Source: Verrucomicrobiota bacterium (GTDB lineage: Bacteria; Verrucomicrobiota; Verrucomicrobiia; Limisphaerales; CAIMTB01). Taken from it: a stretch of DNA of 48,788 bases. This document shows, piece by piece, positions 1 to 7,669 of this stretch. A program made the translations under genes and the position numbers. Position 1 is the first letter of the stretch. Every line of letters begins with the position of its first letter. The stretch lies in the NCBI GenBank assembly GCA_963205105.1, contig CAUJJW010000361.1:1-48788 (forward strand), given 5' to 3'. The notes beneath the pieces were generated by a model that was given only the letters and a program-made list of their open reading frames with translations, made no database searches and was not told the DNA's origin.

Positions 1-1
1 G

Positions 2-880
2 TTCCACAAGGGGTACGAACAGTTCGTCATGGGGCCCCTGGTGAGTTGGGTCGGTATCTTCCTGTTTATCGCGGCGATGTTTTATCTGCCGATGGCTTCG
101 GCGCGGCAGGCGGCGACCGGTCAGTGGAAGTCCTTCTGGGAGGGGCGAACCGTGTGGGGTCTGGTCCGAGTCTCGTGGTGGCAGAGCGCTTGGGTGGCGG
201 GCATGTATGCGTTGGCGAACCTGGTGGTGATGGGTTTGAAGAGTTGGCCGCAATTCTGGCCGCAGGCGAAACTGGCGGATCTGGCTCAGCGTGGACTCGA
301 CCCAACGGAGGCGTTTCGTCAGGGCCTGGAGAGGGTGGATTGGTCCCAGGTGACCGAGGCGGAGGCGCTTCGCCTGTTGAATCTGTATTATCTGGGGGCG
401 GCGCTGGTGGTGTGGGTGTTGCTTCTGGGGCTCAAACGGCTGCTGGCTTGGTTGTACGCGGGAGCGGTGCTGCGGGCTGTTCAGCGGGGCACCCTGGGCG
501 AGGACGTCCTGTCGGACCACGAATGGCGGCTGTTGAACGCGCTGGGGTTGCTGCAAGTGAAGGAAGCCCCGGTCCGGCCCTTTTTGGTCAGGTGGGCGGC
601 ATGGGCCGGGACGGCGGCTGGAAGGTGGGTTTGCCGGGTGCTGCTTTTCGTGTCCTGGGCTGGGTTTGTGGCGGCGATCTATGTCTCGGAATTCCTGGCG
701 ATCCATCCGGTGGTGGGATGGTTGAACCAGCCGTTGGTGCAGCTCCCCTGGTTCCGGTATGTGCCGCCGCAACTGGAAGACCCGGCTCCGGCGGTGATGA
801 TGGCCGCGCTTCTCGTGCTGATCGCCTGTGTGGTGGTGCGGGTTCGACGCCGTGCCGAAGGGCGACGATTGGGAGGCTGA
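2..880 (+). CDS. Integral membrane protein, 5' end truncated by window edge
   Basis: The reading frame is open from base 2, so the true start lies upstream. An internal ATG at 29 sits inside continuous coding sequence. The visible 292 residues contain at least four hydrophobic spans: one at the very start, one near residues 60-75, one near 130-150, and two in the last third. The protein ends in a short Arg-rich cytoplasmic-looking tail. Aromatic- and Trp-rich amphipathic stretches lie between the spans. The layout resembles the C-terminal half of DUF4013-type membrane proteins, but I cannot confirm that family. No catalytic motif is visible and no function is assigned. It is convergent with the next gene, with an 18-base gap. 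Confidence 0.7.
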   Translation, partial: FHKGYEQFVMGPLVSWVGIFLFIAAMFYLPMASARQAATGQWKSFWEGRTVWGLVRVSWWQSAWVAGMYALANLVVMGLKSWPQFWPQAKLADLAQRGLDPTEAFRQGLERVDWSQVTEAEALRLLNLYYLGAALVVWVLLLGLKRLLAWLYAGAVLRAVQRGTLGEDVLSDHEWRLLNALGLLQVKEAPVRPFLVRWAAWAGTAAGRWVCRVLLFVSWAGFVAAIYVSEFLAIHPVVGWLNQPLVQLPWFRYVPPQLEDPAPAVMMAALLVLIACVVVRVRRRAEGRRLGG

Positions 881-898
881 GGTGGGCGAACCGGGTGC

Positions 899-1954
899 CT
901 ATTGGCGACGCCGTTCCTCCAGCGGACCAGGCATGGCGCCTTTGGTGCGGGTGCGGATGCGGCAGAGGTAGGAATCCGCCGTGATGTAGAGATAGGAGCC
1001 GTCGTTGCCCCAGGCGCAATTGGCGGTGGCTTCGCCGGTATCGAGCGTGCCGAGGTGTTGGCCCTGGGGAGAGAGGATCAAGACACCTCCGGGGCCGGTG
1101 GCCCAGAGGTTCCCCAGGTTGTCGACCTTCAGTCCATCGGGCAGCCCTTTGCGGCCGGGCACGAGCGGGGTGGCGTCGAAGAGGATTCGCCCTTGGTCCA
1201 GGGTCCCGTCCCGCAGGACGTCGTAGACCATGTAATGGGCGCGCTCGGGATCGGAGACGGCGACGTAGAGCCTTTTCTCATCGGGTGAGAAGGCGATGCC
1301 GTTGGGTCGGGTAAGGTCGCGCACGAGCAGACTCACCTTGCCACGTTTGGAGATGCGAAAGACACCCTGGTAGGCGAGTTCACGCCGTGGATCGTCCGCG
1401 CCCTTGGCCAGGCCATAGGGGGGATCGGTGAAGTACAGTTCCCCGGTGGACCGGATGGCGACGTCGTTGGGGCTGTTGAATCGTTTCCCCTCAAAATTGG
1501 TGGCAAGCGGTTCGAACCGACCGCGGCCCTTGATGCGGGCGACCTGACGGTCGCCGTGCTGGCAGAGGATGAGTCGTCCTTCGTTGTCGAGGGTCAGCCC
1601 GTTGGAGCCGGATTCCTCGGGATTATTGGCCAGGCCGGTGTAGCCGCTGGGGCGGAGGTATTCGAGCAGCCCGTCGTGTTCCCGCCAACGCCAGACAATG
1701 TTCTTCGGCACATCCGAGAAGAGCAGGTAACCGCCGGGCGCGAACCAGACCGGGCCTTCGGACCAGTCGAAGCCTTCCGCGAGGATTTCAAGGGTGGCGC
1801 CTGGTGCGAGCAGTTTGTCGAGGGCGGGATCCAGTCGTTCGACGCGGCCGAGGGTGCCGCTTCGGACGCGCGGAGCGTAGGTCTCTTCGGCGCCGTGGAG
1901 CTGGATTGCGGAGCCCACGAGAAACACGGAAACGAGAAGCAGGAGTGCGTTCAT
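899..1954 (-). CDS. SMP-30/gluconolactonase-family secreted protein
   Basis: The protein has 351 residues with a clear N-terminal signal peptide (hydrophobic core LLLLVSVFLVGSA, then a likely cleavage before EETYAP), so the chosen start is the ATG at 1954. An ATG 34 codons upstream would bury the signal peptide. The body is a six-bladed propeller of the SMP-30/gluconolactonase/LRE family. It carries the SEGPVW motif with the metal-ligand Glu, the NSPNDVAI and YFTDPPYGL blade motifs with the conserved Asn and Asp, and RPNGIAFSPDE with a further conserved Asn. Such enzymes hydrolyse sugar lactones (for example glucono-1,5-lactone) using a divalent metal. The substrate cannot be read from sequence. 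It is transcribed divergently from the RNA methyltransferase gene. Confidence 0.88.
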   Translation of the reverse strand: MNALLLLVSVFLVGSAIQLHGAEETYAPRVRSGTLGRVERLDPALDKLLAPGATLEILAEGFDWSEGPVWFAPGGYLLFSDVPKNIVWRWREHDGLLEYLRPSGYTGLANNPEESGSNGLTLDNEGRLILCQHGDRQVARIKGRGRFEPLATNFEGKRFNSPNDVAIRSTGELYFTDPPYGLAKGADDPRRELAYQGVFRISKRGKVSLLVRDLTRPNGIAFSPDEKRLYVAVSDPERAHYMVYDVLRDGTLDQGRILFDATPLVPGRKGLPDGLKVDNLGNLWATGPGGVLILSPQGQHLGTLDTGEATANCAWGNDGSYLYITADSYLCRIRTRTKGAMPGPLEERRRQ

Positions 1955-2063
1955 GGCTTCGGGCTCGGATGAGTTCTCAGGTTGCTGCTGCAGGGGCGGT
2001 GGGGCAAGGGAAAGGTCGGCAACCGAAGGGCATTCGATGGGGTGAAAGCTGGCCAAGCGGAGG

Positions 2064-2903
2064 GTGGCCCGGTGGAATCGGGGGGTGATACGGGTGCGTG
2101 AGATCGAGACATTGGATCTGCCGGTTCTGGCGCCGTATCGGACGCTGCGCCAGCAGGCGGACCATTATCGGGACCGACTGTTCGTAGCCGAAGGAGACAA
2201 GGTGGTGCGACGGCTGCTGGAAACGGATTTGACGATTGTGTCGGTGCTGATGCCGGCGGAGTTTCTTGAGGGATTGCGGCCGGGGTTGGAGGCCAGGCCG
2301 GAGGCCATCGATGTGTTTCTGGTGCCTCGTAAGGAGCTTGAAGCGTTGACCGGGTTCGAGTTGTACCAGGGCCTGCTGGCCTGCGCGCGGATGCCGGAAC
2401 CGATGCCGCTGGATGTCGTGATCGCCCGGGCGCCGAGGCCTCGATTCCTGGTGGCGGCGGACACGATTGCGAACGCGGAAAACATGGGGGCGATGGTCCG
2501 GAACGCGGTGGCTTTTGGAGCCGGGGGCTTGTTGATCGGTGAAACCTGCGTGAACCCGTATATGCGCCGCTCGGTCCGGACCTCCATGGGGGCATTGTTC
2601 CAACTTCCGATCGTGGAGGTGGTTTCGATGGTGGATGCGTTGCGGGAATTGAAGCGGCATGGATTCCGGTGTGTCGCGGCGCACCCGCACACCGACCGCC
2701 GATTGCTGCCGGATGCGATGTTGGGAGGGGATTGCTGTGTGGTGCTGGGCAGCGAGGGCAAGGGCCTCACTCCGGAGGTCCTGGAAGCCTGCGACGAATG
2801 GGTGTCGGTGCCGATGCAGGCGGGGGTGGATTCGTTGAATGTCGGGGCGGCGGGCGCGGTGTTCTTCTACGAGGTCTGGCGGCAACGCCGCGCCCAGGGG
2901 TGA
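2064..2903 (+). CDS. TrmH/SpoU-family RNA 2'-O-methyltransferase
   Basis: The protein has up to 279 residues. The N-terminal third is a substrate-binding domain (RFVAEG-like FVAEGDKVV near residue 46). The C-terminal SPOUT domain has the knot motifs: N-A-E-N-M-G-A with a following Arg (motif 1), VVLGSEGKGL (motif 2), and the V-x-S-L-N-V-G-A-A motif (motif 3) that contributes to the SAM-binding knot. It should methylate the 2'-OH of rRNA or tRNA; the target position is unknown. The given start is GTG. In-frame GTG codons at 2085 and 2094 are equally plausible, and the 2094 start matches the usual N-terminal spacing of the family better. The family is secure; the exact orthologue is not. Confidence 0.9.
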   Translation: MARWNRGVIRVREIETLDLPVLAPYRTLRQQADHYRDRLFVAEGDKVVRRLLETDLTIVSVLMPAEFLEGLRPGLEARPEAIDVFLVPRKELEALTGFELYQGLLACARMPEPMPLDVVIARAPRPRFLVAADTIANAENMGAMVRNAVAFGAGGLLIGETCVNPYMRRSVRTSMGALFQLPIVEVVSMVDALRELKRHGFRCVAAHPHTDRRLLPDAMLGGDCCVVLGSEGKGLTPEVLEACDEWVSVPMQAGVDSLNVGAAGAVFFYEVWRQRRAQG

Positions 2904-3042
2904 CACGCAGGGTCAACGATTTCAATGGAATAGGCCTACCCCGCCGCTCCCGACATCCGGGGTTGGAGGGAGTTGGTGGCTTCGGCGAGTTCCCCCTGCT
3001 GCGGACTTGGCAAACCGGGGTTTGTCCAGTAAGCCCACGCCC

Positions 3043-4065
3043 ATGATTCATGTCGGCGTCATCGGGCTCGGATTCATGGGGGTTACCCACATCAAGGCGT
3101 ACCAGAAGATTCCCGGCGCACGGGTCGCGGCCATCTGTGATGCCTTCAAACTGCCGGCCGATGGCGTCCTGAGCAGCGTGACCGGAAACGTGGCGGATCC
3201 GGACCCGGTCCGGCTGGACCTGACCCAGGTGCAGGCCACCAAGGAATTCCGCGAAGTGCTGGCGAATCCGGCGATCCAGGTGGTGGACATCTGCCTTCCG
3301 ACGTCGCAGCACGTGGAAATGGCGACCGCGGCACTCGCGGCGGGCAAGCACGTGGTGTGCGAAAAGCCCCTGGCGCGAACGTCGGCCCAGTCCCGCGAGA
3401 TCGTGGCGGCGGCGAAGGCGGCGAAGGGATTCTTCATGCCGGCGATGTGCATGCGCTTCTGGCCGGGTTGGTCCTGGCTGAAGCAGGCGATGGCGGACGA
3501 TCGTTACGGGAAGGTGCTGGCGGCGCGGTTCCGCCGGGTCAGCGGACCTCCGGGATGGAGCAAAGGTACCTACTTCAAGGGGGCGGAGTCGGGCGGGGCC
3601 CTGCTCGATCTGCACATTCACGACACCGATTTCGTGCAGTTCCTGTTCGGCAAGCCGAAGCGTGTGTTTTCGCGGGGACTCAGCCGGTTCAGCGGCGCGA
3701 TTGATCACGTTCTGACCCAGTACGATGTGGCGGGAGGGGCGGCGGTGTCGGCGGAAGGCTCCTGGCTGATGAGCGAGGGGTTCGGGTTCAACATGGCCTA
3801 CACGGTGAACTTCGAGCGGGCGACGGCGGACTTCGATCTGAGCCGGACGGGCGAGGTCCTGAAGATCTTCGAGGACGGCAAGGGCGCCCGGGTGGAACCG
3901 ATCGTGGGGGACGACGGCTATGTGGGCGAATTGAGCCATTTTCTGGAGAGTGTGGCGGCCGGGCGCGCACCGTCGATTGTGACGGCGGAGGATGGGGCGA
4001 CGGCCGTTGAGATTTGTGAGGCCGAGGAGAAGTCGGCGCTCACCGGTGCGGTGGTTGACCTCTGA
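3043..4065 (+). CDS. Gfo/Idh/MocA-family NAD(P)-dependent oxidoreductase
   Basis: The protein has 340 residues. The Rossmann start is right at the N-terminus (IHVGVIGLGFMG, a GxGxxG fingerprint), which fixes the start at the ATG at 3043; the open frame upstream is not protein-like. The CEKPLA motif near residue 108 carries the conserved Lys that contacts nicotinamide and substrate. The C-terminal alpha/beta sheet contains GGALLDLHIHDTDFVQFLFG, with the His/Asp typical of sugar dehydrogenases in this family. Members oxidise or reduce hydroxyls of sugars, inositols or glycosides; the substrate is not predictable. The uvrA-like gene begins almost immediately after the stop, suggesting co-transcription. 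Confidence 0.92.
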   Translation: MIHVGVIGLGFMGVTHIKAYQKIPGARVAAICDAFKLPADGVLSSVTGNVADPDPVRLDLTQVQATKEFREVLANPAIQVVDICLPTSQHVEMATAALAAGKHVVCEKPLARTSAQSREIVAAAKAAKGFFMPAMCMRFWPGWSWLKQAMADDRYGKVLAARFRRVSGPPGWSKGTYFKGAESGGALLDLHIHDTDFVQFLFGKPKRVFSRGLSRFSGAIDHVLTQYDVAGGAAVSAEGSWLMSEGFGFNMAYTVNFERATADFDLSRTGEVLKIFEDGKGARVEPIVGDDGYVGELSHFLESVAAGRAPSIVTAEDGATAVEICEAEEKSALTGAVVDL

Positions 4066-4069
4066 CGCC

Positions 4070-6835
4070 GTGGACCTCGACCCACTGGAAGCCCGTGGTC
4101 CCGGGCGCGACGCGATCGAGGTCCAGGGTGCGCGTGAGCACAACCTGAAGAACATCTCGGTCACGATTCCGCGCGGCCAGCTGGTCGTGGTCACGGGCGT
4201 GAGCGGGTCGGGCAAGAGCACGCTGGCCTTCGACCTGATCTTCGGCGAGGGGCAGCGACGGTTCCTGGACTGCATGAGCGCCTATGCGCGGCAGTTCGTG
4301 GAGCAGATGCGGCGGCCGGACGTGGACCTGATTGCGGGATTGCCGCCCACGGTGAGCATCGAGCAACGGACCTCGCGTGGCGGCGGCAAGAGCACGGTGG
4401 CGACGGTGACGGAGATCCATCACTTCCTTCGGTTGCTGTTTGCGCGGCTGGGGACGCCGTATTGCCCGGACTGCAACCGGCCGGTTCAGGGGCAGACGCG
4501 GGACGAGTTGGGGCGGCATCTGGAAGAAGAGCTGAAACGGCGGGGTGACCTGCTATTGCTGGCGCCGGTGGTCAAGAATCGGAAGGGATTCCACACGGAG
4601 GTGGGTGAATGGGCGGCGCGCCACGGGTATGCCGAGGTGAGGGCTGATGGGGTGATGCACTCGACGGACGAACCGCTGCGATTGGATCGGTTCAAGGAGC
4701 ATGATGTGGAAGTGGTGGTGGGCGTGTTGGAGCGTCCGTCCGCCCGGAAGCCGAAGGGTTCGTCGGCAACGGGGCCGCAGGCGGGGCCCACGTTGCAGCA
4801 GTTGGTGGACGAAGCCCTGGCGGTGGGCAAGGGCACGGTGCTGGCCTTGGACAACCACGGACGGGTCACGGTGCATTCGACGGAGCGGGCGTGTCCCGGC
4901 TGCGGGCGGTCCTTTCAGGTGCTGGACCCGAAGCAATTCAGTTACAACTCCTCGCAGGGCTGGTGTCCGCGGTGTCGCGGTTTCGGTGAACTTTTTTACC
5001 TGCCGGACACCGACCGCGGGGCGCGGGCGGATGCGATCGAAGAATCGTGGTGGCGTTGGCAGGAGGGCAAACGCGAGGTGTGTCCCGAGTGTCATGGGGC
5101 GCGTCTGAACCCGGTCTCGCGGGCGGTCCGGTTGCCGACGCTGCCTGCCGCGGTTCAACGCAAGGGAAGCAAGGAAGCGACAGCTTTGACGATCGATGTG
5201 TTGGGCGCCATGTCGGTTGGGGAGTCCTGTGAGTGGGTGGAGTCGATGACGTTTGGGGAACGCGATGGGCAGATTGCCCGGGACATCATGCCGGAGATTG
5301 CGTCGCGGCTGCGGGTGCTGAGGGAGATTGGGTTGGGTTATCTCCAACTGAGCCGGTCGGTGACCACCTTGTCGGGGGGGGAAGCGCAACGCATCCGCTT
5401 GGCGGCGCAACTGGGGTCCAATCTGAGCGGTGTCCTGTACGTGCTGGATGAACCGACGATCGGGCTTCATGCGCGGGACAATGAGCAATTGCTGGACGCC
5501 CTGGCGCAGTTGAAGCGCCGGGGAAATTCGTTGCTCGTGGTGGAGCATGACGAGGAGACGATGCGCCGGGCGGATCACGTGATCGACCTGGGCCCGGGCG
5601 CGGGGGTGGAAGGCGGCCGGGTGGTGGCTGAAGGAACCCTGGCGCAACTGATGGAGCACCCCGAATCGGTCACCGGCCAATGTCTGCGGCAGGTGCGCCG
5701 GTTTCCGGCCCGCGGGGAGCGTCGACCGGTGGTGAAGGTGAAGTCGAAGGCAGGTGGCGGCGCGAAAGGGCTGAAAAGCACGGACGGCGGGGAATGGCTG
5801 AGGTTGGAGGGGGCGGCGGTTCACAATCTGAAAGATGTGACGGTGGCGTTTCCGCTGGGACGCTTCGTGGCGGTCACCGGGGTGAGCGGGTCGGGGAAGA
5901 GCACGCTGGTTCGCGAGTGTCTGCTGCCGGAGATGGACGCTGCCCTGAAGGCGGCTGACGAGGGGCGCAAGGGGCGGAAGAAGAAGTCGGATCGACCGGT
6001 TCGATTGACCGGCCACGAGACACTGAAGGCGGTGTACGAGGTGGATCAGTCGCCCATTGGCCGGACGCCGCGGTCCACGCCGGCGACCTATGTGGGGTTC
6101 TTCGATGACATACGGGCCTTGTTTGCGCAGGTGCCTGAGGCGCGGATGCGGGGGTATGGGGCGGGGCGGTTCTCCTTCAACTCGCCGGCGGGGCGATGTC
6201 CGCAGTGCGATGGTGCGGGGGAGATCAAGCTGGAGATGAATTTTCTGCCGCCGGCGTTTGTTCCCTGCGAGGTGTGCAAGGGGACGCGATTCAATCCGGA
6301 GACCCTGGATGTGGAGTATGCGGGGCGGAACATCGCGCAGGTCCTGGAACTTTCGGTGGCGGAAGCGATCGTCTTTTTCGAGGCGCTGCCGCGCATCCGT
6401 CGGCCGCTGGAGGCGTTGCGAGACACGGGGTTGGGGTATCTGAAACTGGGCCAGACGAGTCCGACTTTGAGCGGGGGTGAGGCGCAGCGGGTGAAACTGG
6501 TGACCCACTTGTTGACCGGGCTGAAGGAAGGCGCGGAGACGCGTGAGCGCTTTTCACAACGCAACCTGTTCGTGCTGGAGGAACCGACCATCGGCCTCCA
6601 CATGTCGGATGTCCGGCGGTTGGTGGAGGTGGTGCAACGCTTGGTGGACCACGGGCACACGGTGATCGTGATCGAGCACAACCTGGACCTGGTCGCCGAA
6701 GCCGACTGGGTCATTGATTTGGGACCGGAGGCCGGGGAAGCGGGGGGGCGCATTGTGGCGGAAGGCACCCCGGAGGCGGTGGCGCGGGTGGCGGGATCGC
6801 ACACCGGCAGGTTTTTGAAGGCGATGCTGGGCTGA
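4070..6835 (+). CDS. uvrA: UvrA-family excinuclease ABC subunit A, atypical
   Basis: The protein has 921 residues from the GTG at 4070, chosen because it is five bases after the preceding stop and fits the family N-terminus (DAIEVQGAREHNLKNI); longer starts at 4055 or 3992 are possible. Two ABC modules are present: Walker A GVSGSGKST at residues 43-51 and 604-612, and signatures LSGGEAQRIRLA from 434 and LSGGEAQRVKLV from 800. A CPGC-x20-CPRC zinc module lies between. UvrA recognises bulky DNA lesions and loads UvrB in nucleotide excision repair. Odd points: the second Walker B reads VLEEP (Glu837 where Asp is usual), with about 11 extra residues between signature and Walker B, and the first damage-binding region is divergent. 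It could be a second UvrA paralogue rather than the main repair protein. Confidence 0.9.
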   Translation: MDLDPLEARGPGRDAIEVQGAREHNLKNISVTIPRGQLVVVTGVSGSGKSTLAFDLIFGEGQRRFLDCMSAYARQFVEQMRRPDVDLIAGLPPTVSIEQRTSRGGGKSTVATVTEIHHFLRLLFARLGTPYCPDCNRPVQGQTRDELGRHLEEELKRRGDLLLLAPVVKNRKGFHTEVGEWAARHGYAEVRADGVMHSTDEPLRLDRFKEHDVEVVVGVLERPSARKPKGSSATGPQAGPTLQQLVDEALAVGKGTVLALDNHGRVTVHSTERACPGCGRSFQVLDPKQFSYNSSQGWCPRCRGFGELFYLPDTDRGARADAIEESWWRWQEGKREVCPECHGARLNPVSRAVRLPTLPAAVQRKGSKEATALTIDVLGAMSVGESCEWVESMTFGERDGQIARDIMPEIASRLRVLREIGLGYLQLSRSVTTLSGGEAQRIRLAAQLGSNLSGVLYVLDEPTIGLHARDNEQLLDALAQLKRRGNSLLVVEHDEETMRRADHVIDLGPGAGVEGGRVVAEGTLAQLMEHPESVTGQCLRQVRRFPARGERRPVVKVKSKAGGGAKGLKSTDGGEWLRLEGAAVHNLKDVTVAFPLGRFVAVTGVSGSGKSTLVRECLLPEMDAALKAADEGRKGRKKKSDRPVRLTGHETLKAVYEVDQSPIGRTPRSTPATYVGFFDDIRALFAQVPEARMRGYGAGRFSFNSPAGRCPQCDGAGEIKLEMNFLPPAFVPCEVCKGTRFNPETLDVEYAGRNIAQVLELSVAEAIVFFEALPRIRRPLEALRDTGLGYLKLGQTSPTLSGGEAQRVKLVTHLLTGLKEGAETRERFSQRNLFVLEEPTIGLHMSDVRRLVEVVQRLVDHGHTVIVIEHNLDLVAEADWVIDLGPEAGEAGGRIVAEGTPEAVARVAGSHTGRFLKAMLG

Positions 6836-6889
6836 TACTTGCCGCTGGCGTGGGCTCGCGATGGCGTTAATCTGGACTCCTTGACGCGC

Positions 6890-7663
6890 ATGAAGCGAAG
6901 CACCCATCGAGTTTTTGGAACGTTTTGGACGGCAACCTGGGCCCTGGCGGTGGCGGTGGTCGCCTCCCTGTCGGCCCTGGGTCAGGCAGGCGGGATGCCC
7001 GGCGGCGAGTTGGGATACAACGCTGCGATGGCGAAACTGTTCGCCGATGTTCCCTATTTTTCGGCCGACGTGGAGACAACGCTGACCAATCTGACCGACA
7101 AGACGCGGCTTTCGATCCCGATGCGCATGCACAAGCGCCAGGACCAGCTGCGGATCGAGGTGGATTTTGTGAAGTTGAAGGGAACGGGCATGGCCATGCA
7201 GGGCTTGGCGGCGATGCAGAACATCGGCATGGCGCGGATGACCAGTCTGGTGGACCCGAAGCAGAAGGGAATGACGGTCCTGTTTCCCGAACTCAAGGCC
7301 TACTCCAAGGTGAGCATGTCGGAGGCGGACCTTCCCGAGGATGGCTTCAAGGTCTCCAAAAAGCCGGCTGGCAAGGAAACGGTGAACGGCCAGGCCTGCG
7401 TGCGCCAGAAAGTGACGCTCACCTCGACCGATGGTCAGAAAGTCGAAGCGACCACCTGGGAGGCGACGGCCCTGGGGAACTTCCCGATCCGCATGCTGTT
7501 CCAGCAGAAGGAGGGATCGATGAACATGGCCTTCCGGGATGTGGTGTTGCAGTCGCCGGCGGATGATCTGTTCAAGGTTCCGGCCGACTACAAGTCGTTC
7601 GACAGCATGTCCTCCCTGATGCAGGAAGCGATGACCCGGGCGATCACGGCGCCGCGCAAGTGA
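6890..7663 (+). CDS. Secreted outer-membrane-lipoprotein-sorting-like protein
   Basis: The protein has 257 residues from the ATG at 6890. It has a basic N-terminus and a hydrophobic signal segment (about residues 12-32) ending in ALGQA, so it is exported. The mature part is beta-rich: paired strands with pattern FSADVETTLTN, then MRMHKRQDQLRIEV, then a SLVDPKQKGMTVLFPELKAY segment, and a C-terminal PADDLFKVPADYKSF motif. This arrangement is seen in DUF4412 and LolA/LolB-like half-barrel proteins of Gram-negative bacteria, where it may bind lipid or lipoprotein. No catalytic residues are visible. It follows the uvrA-like gene by 54 bases and converges on dsbD with a six-base gap. Confidence 0.7.
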   Translation: MKRSTHRVFGTFWTATWALAVAVVASLSALGQAGGMPGGELGYNAAMAKLFADVPYFSADVETTLTNLTDKTRLSIPMRMHKRQDQLRIEVDFVKLKGTGMAMQGLAAMQNIGMARMTSLVDPKQKGMTVLFPELKAYSKVSMSEADLPEDGFKVSKKPAGKETVNGQACVRQKVTLTSTDGQKVEATTWEATALGNFPIRMLFQQKEGSMNMAFRDVVLQSPADDLFKVPADYKSFDSMSSLMQEAMTRAITAPRK

Positions 7664-7669
7664 CGAGGT

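Noticed and set aside
2839..3042. Longer N-terminus for the Gfo/Idh/MocA gene
   Set aside because: The upstream codons give an Arg/Pro/Ser-rich sequence unlike the family; the Rossmann fingerprint starts right after the ATG at 3043.
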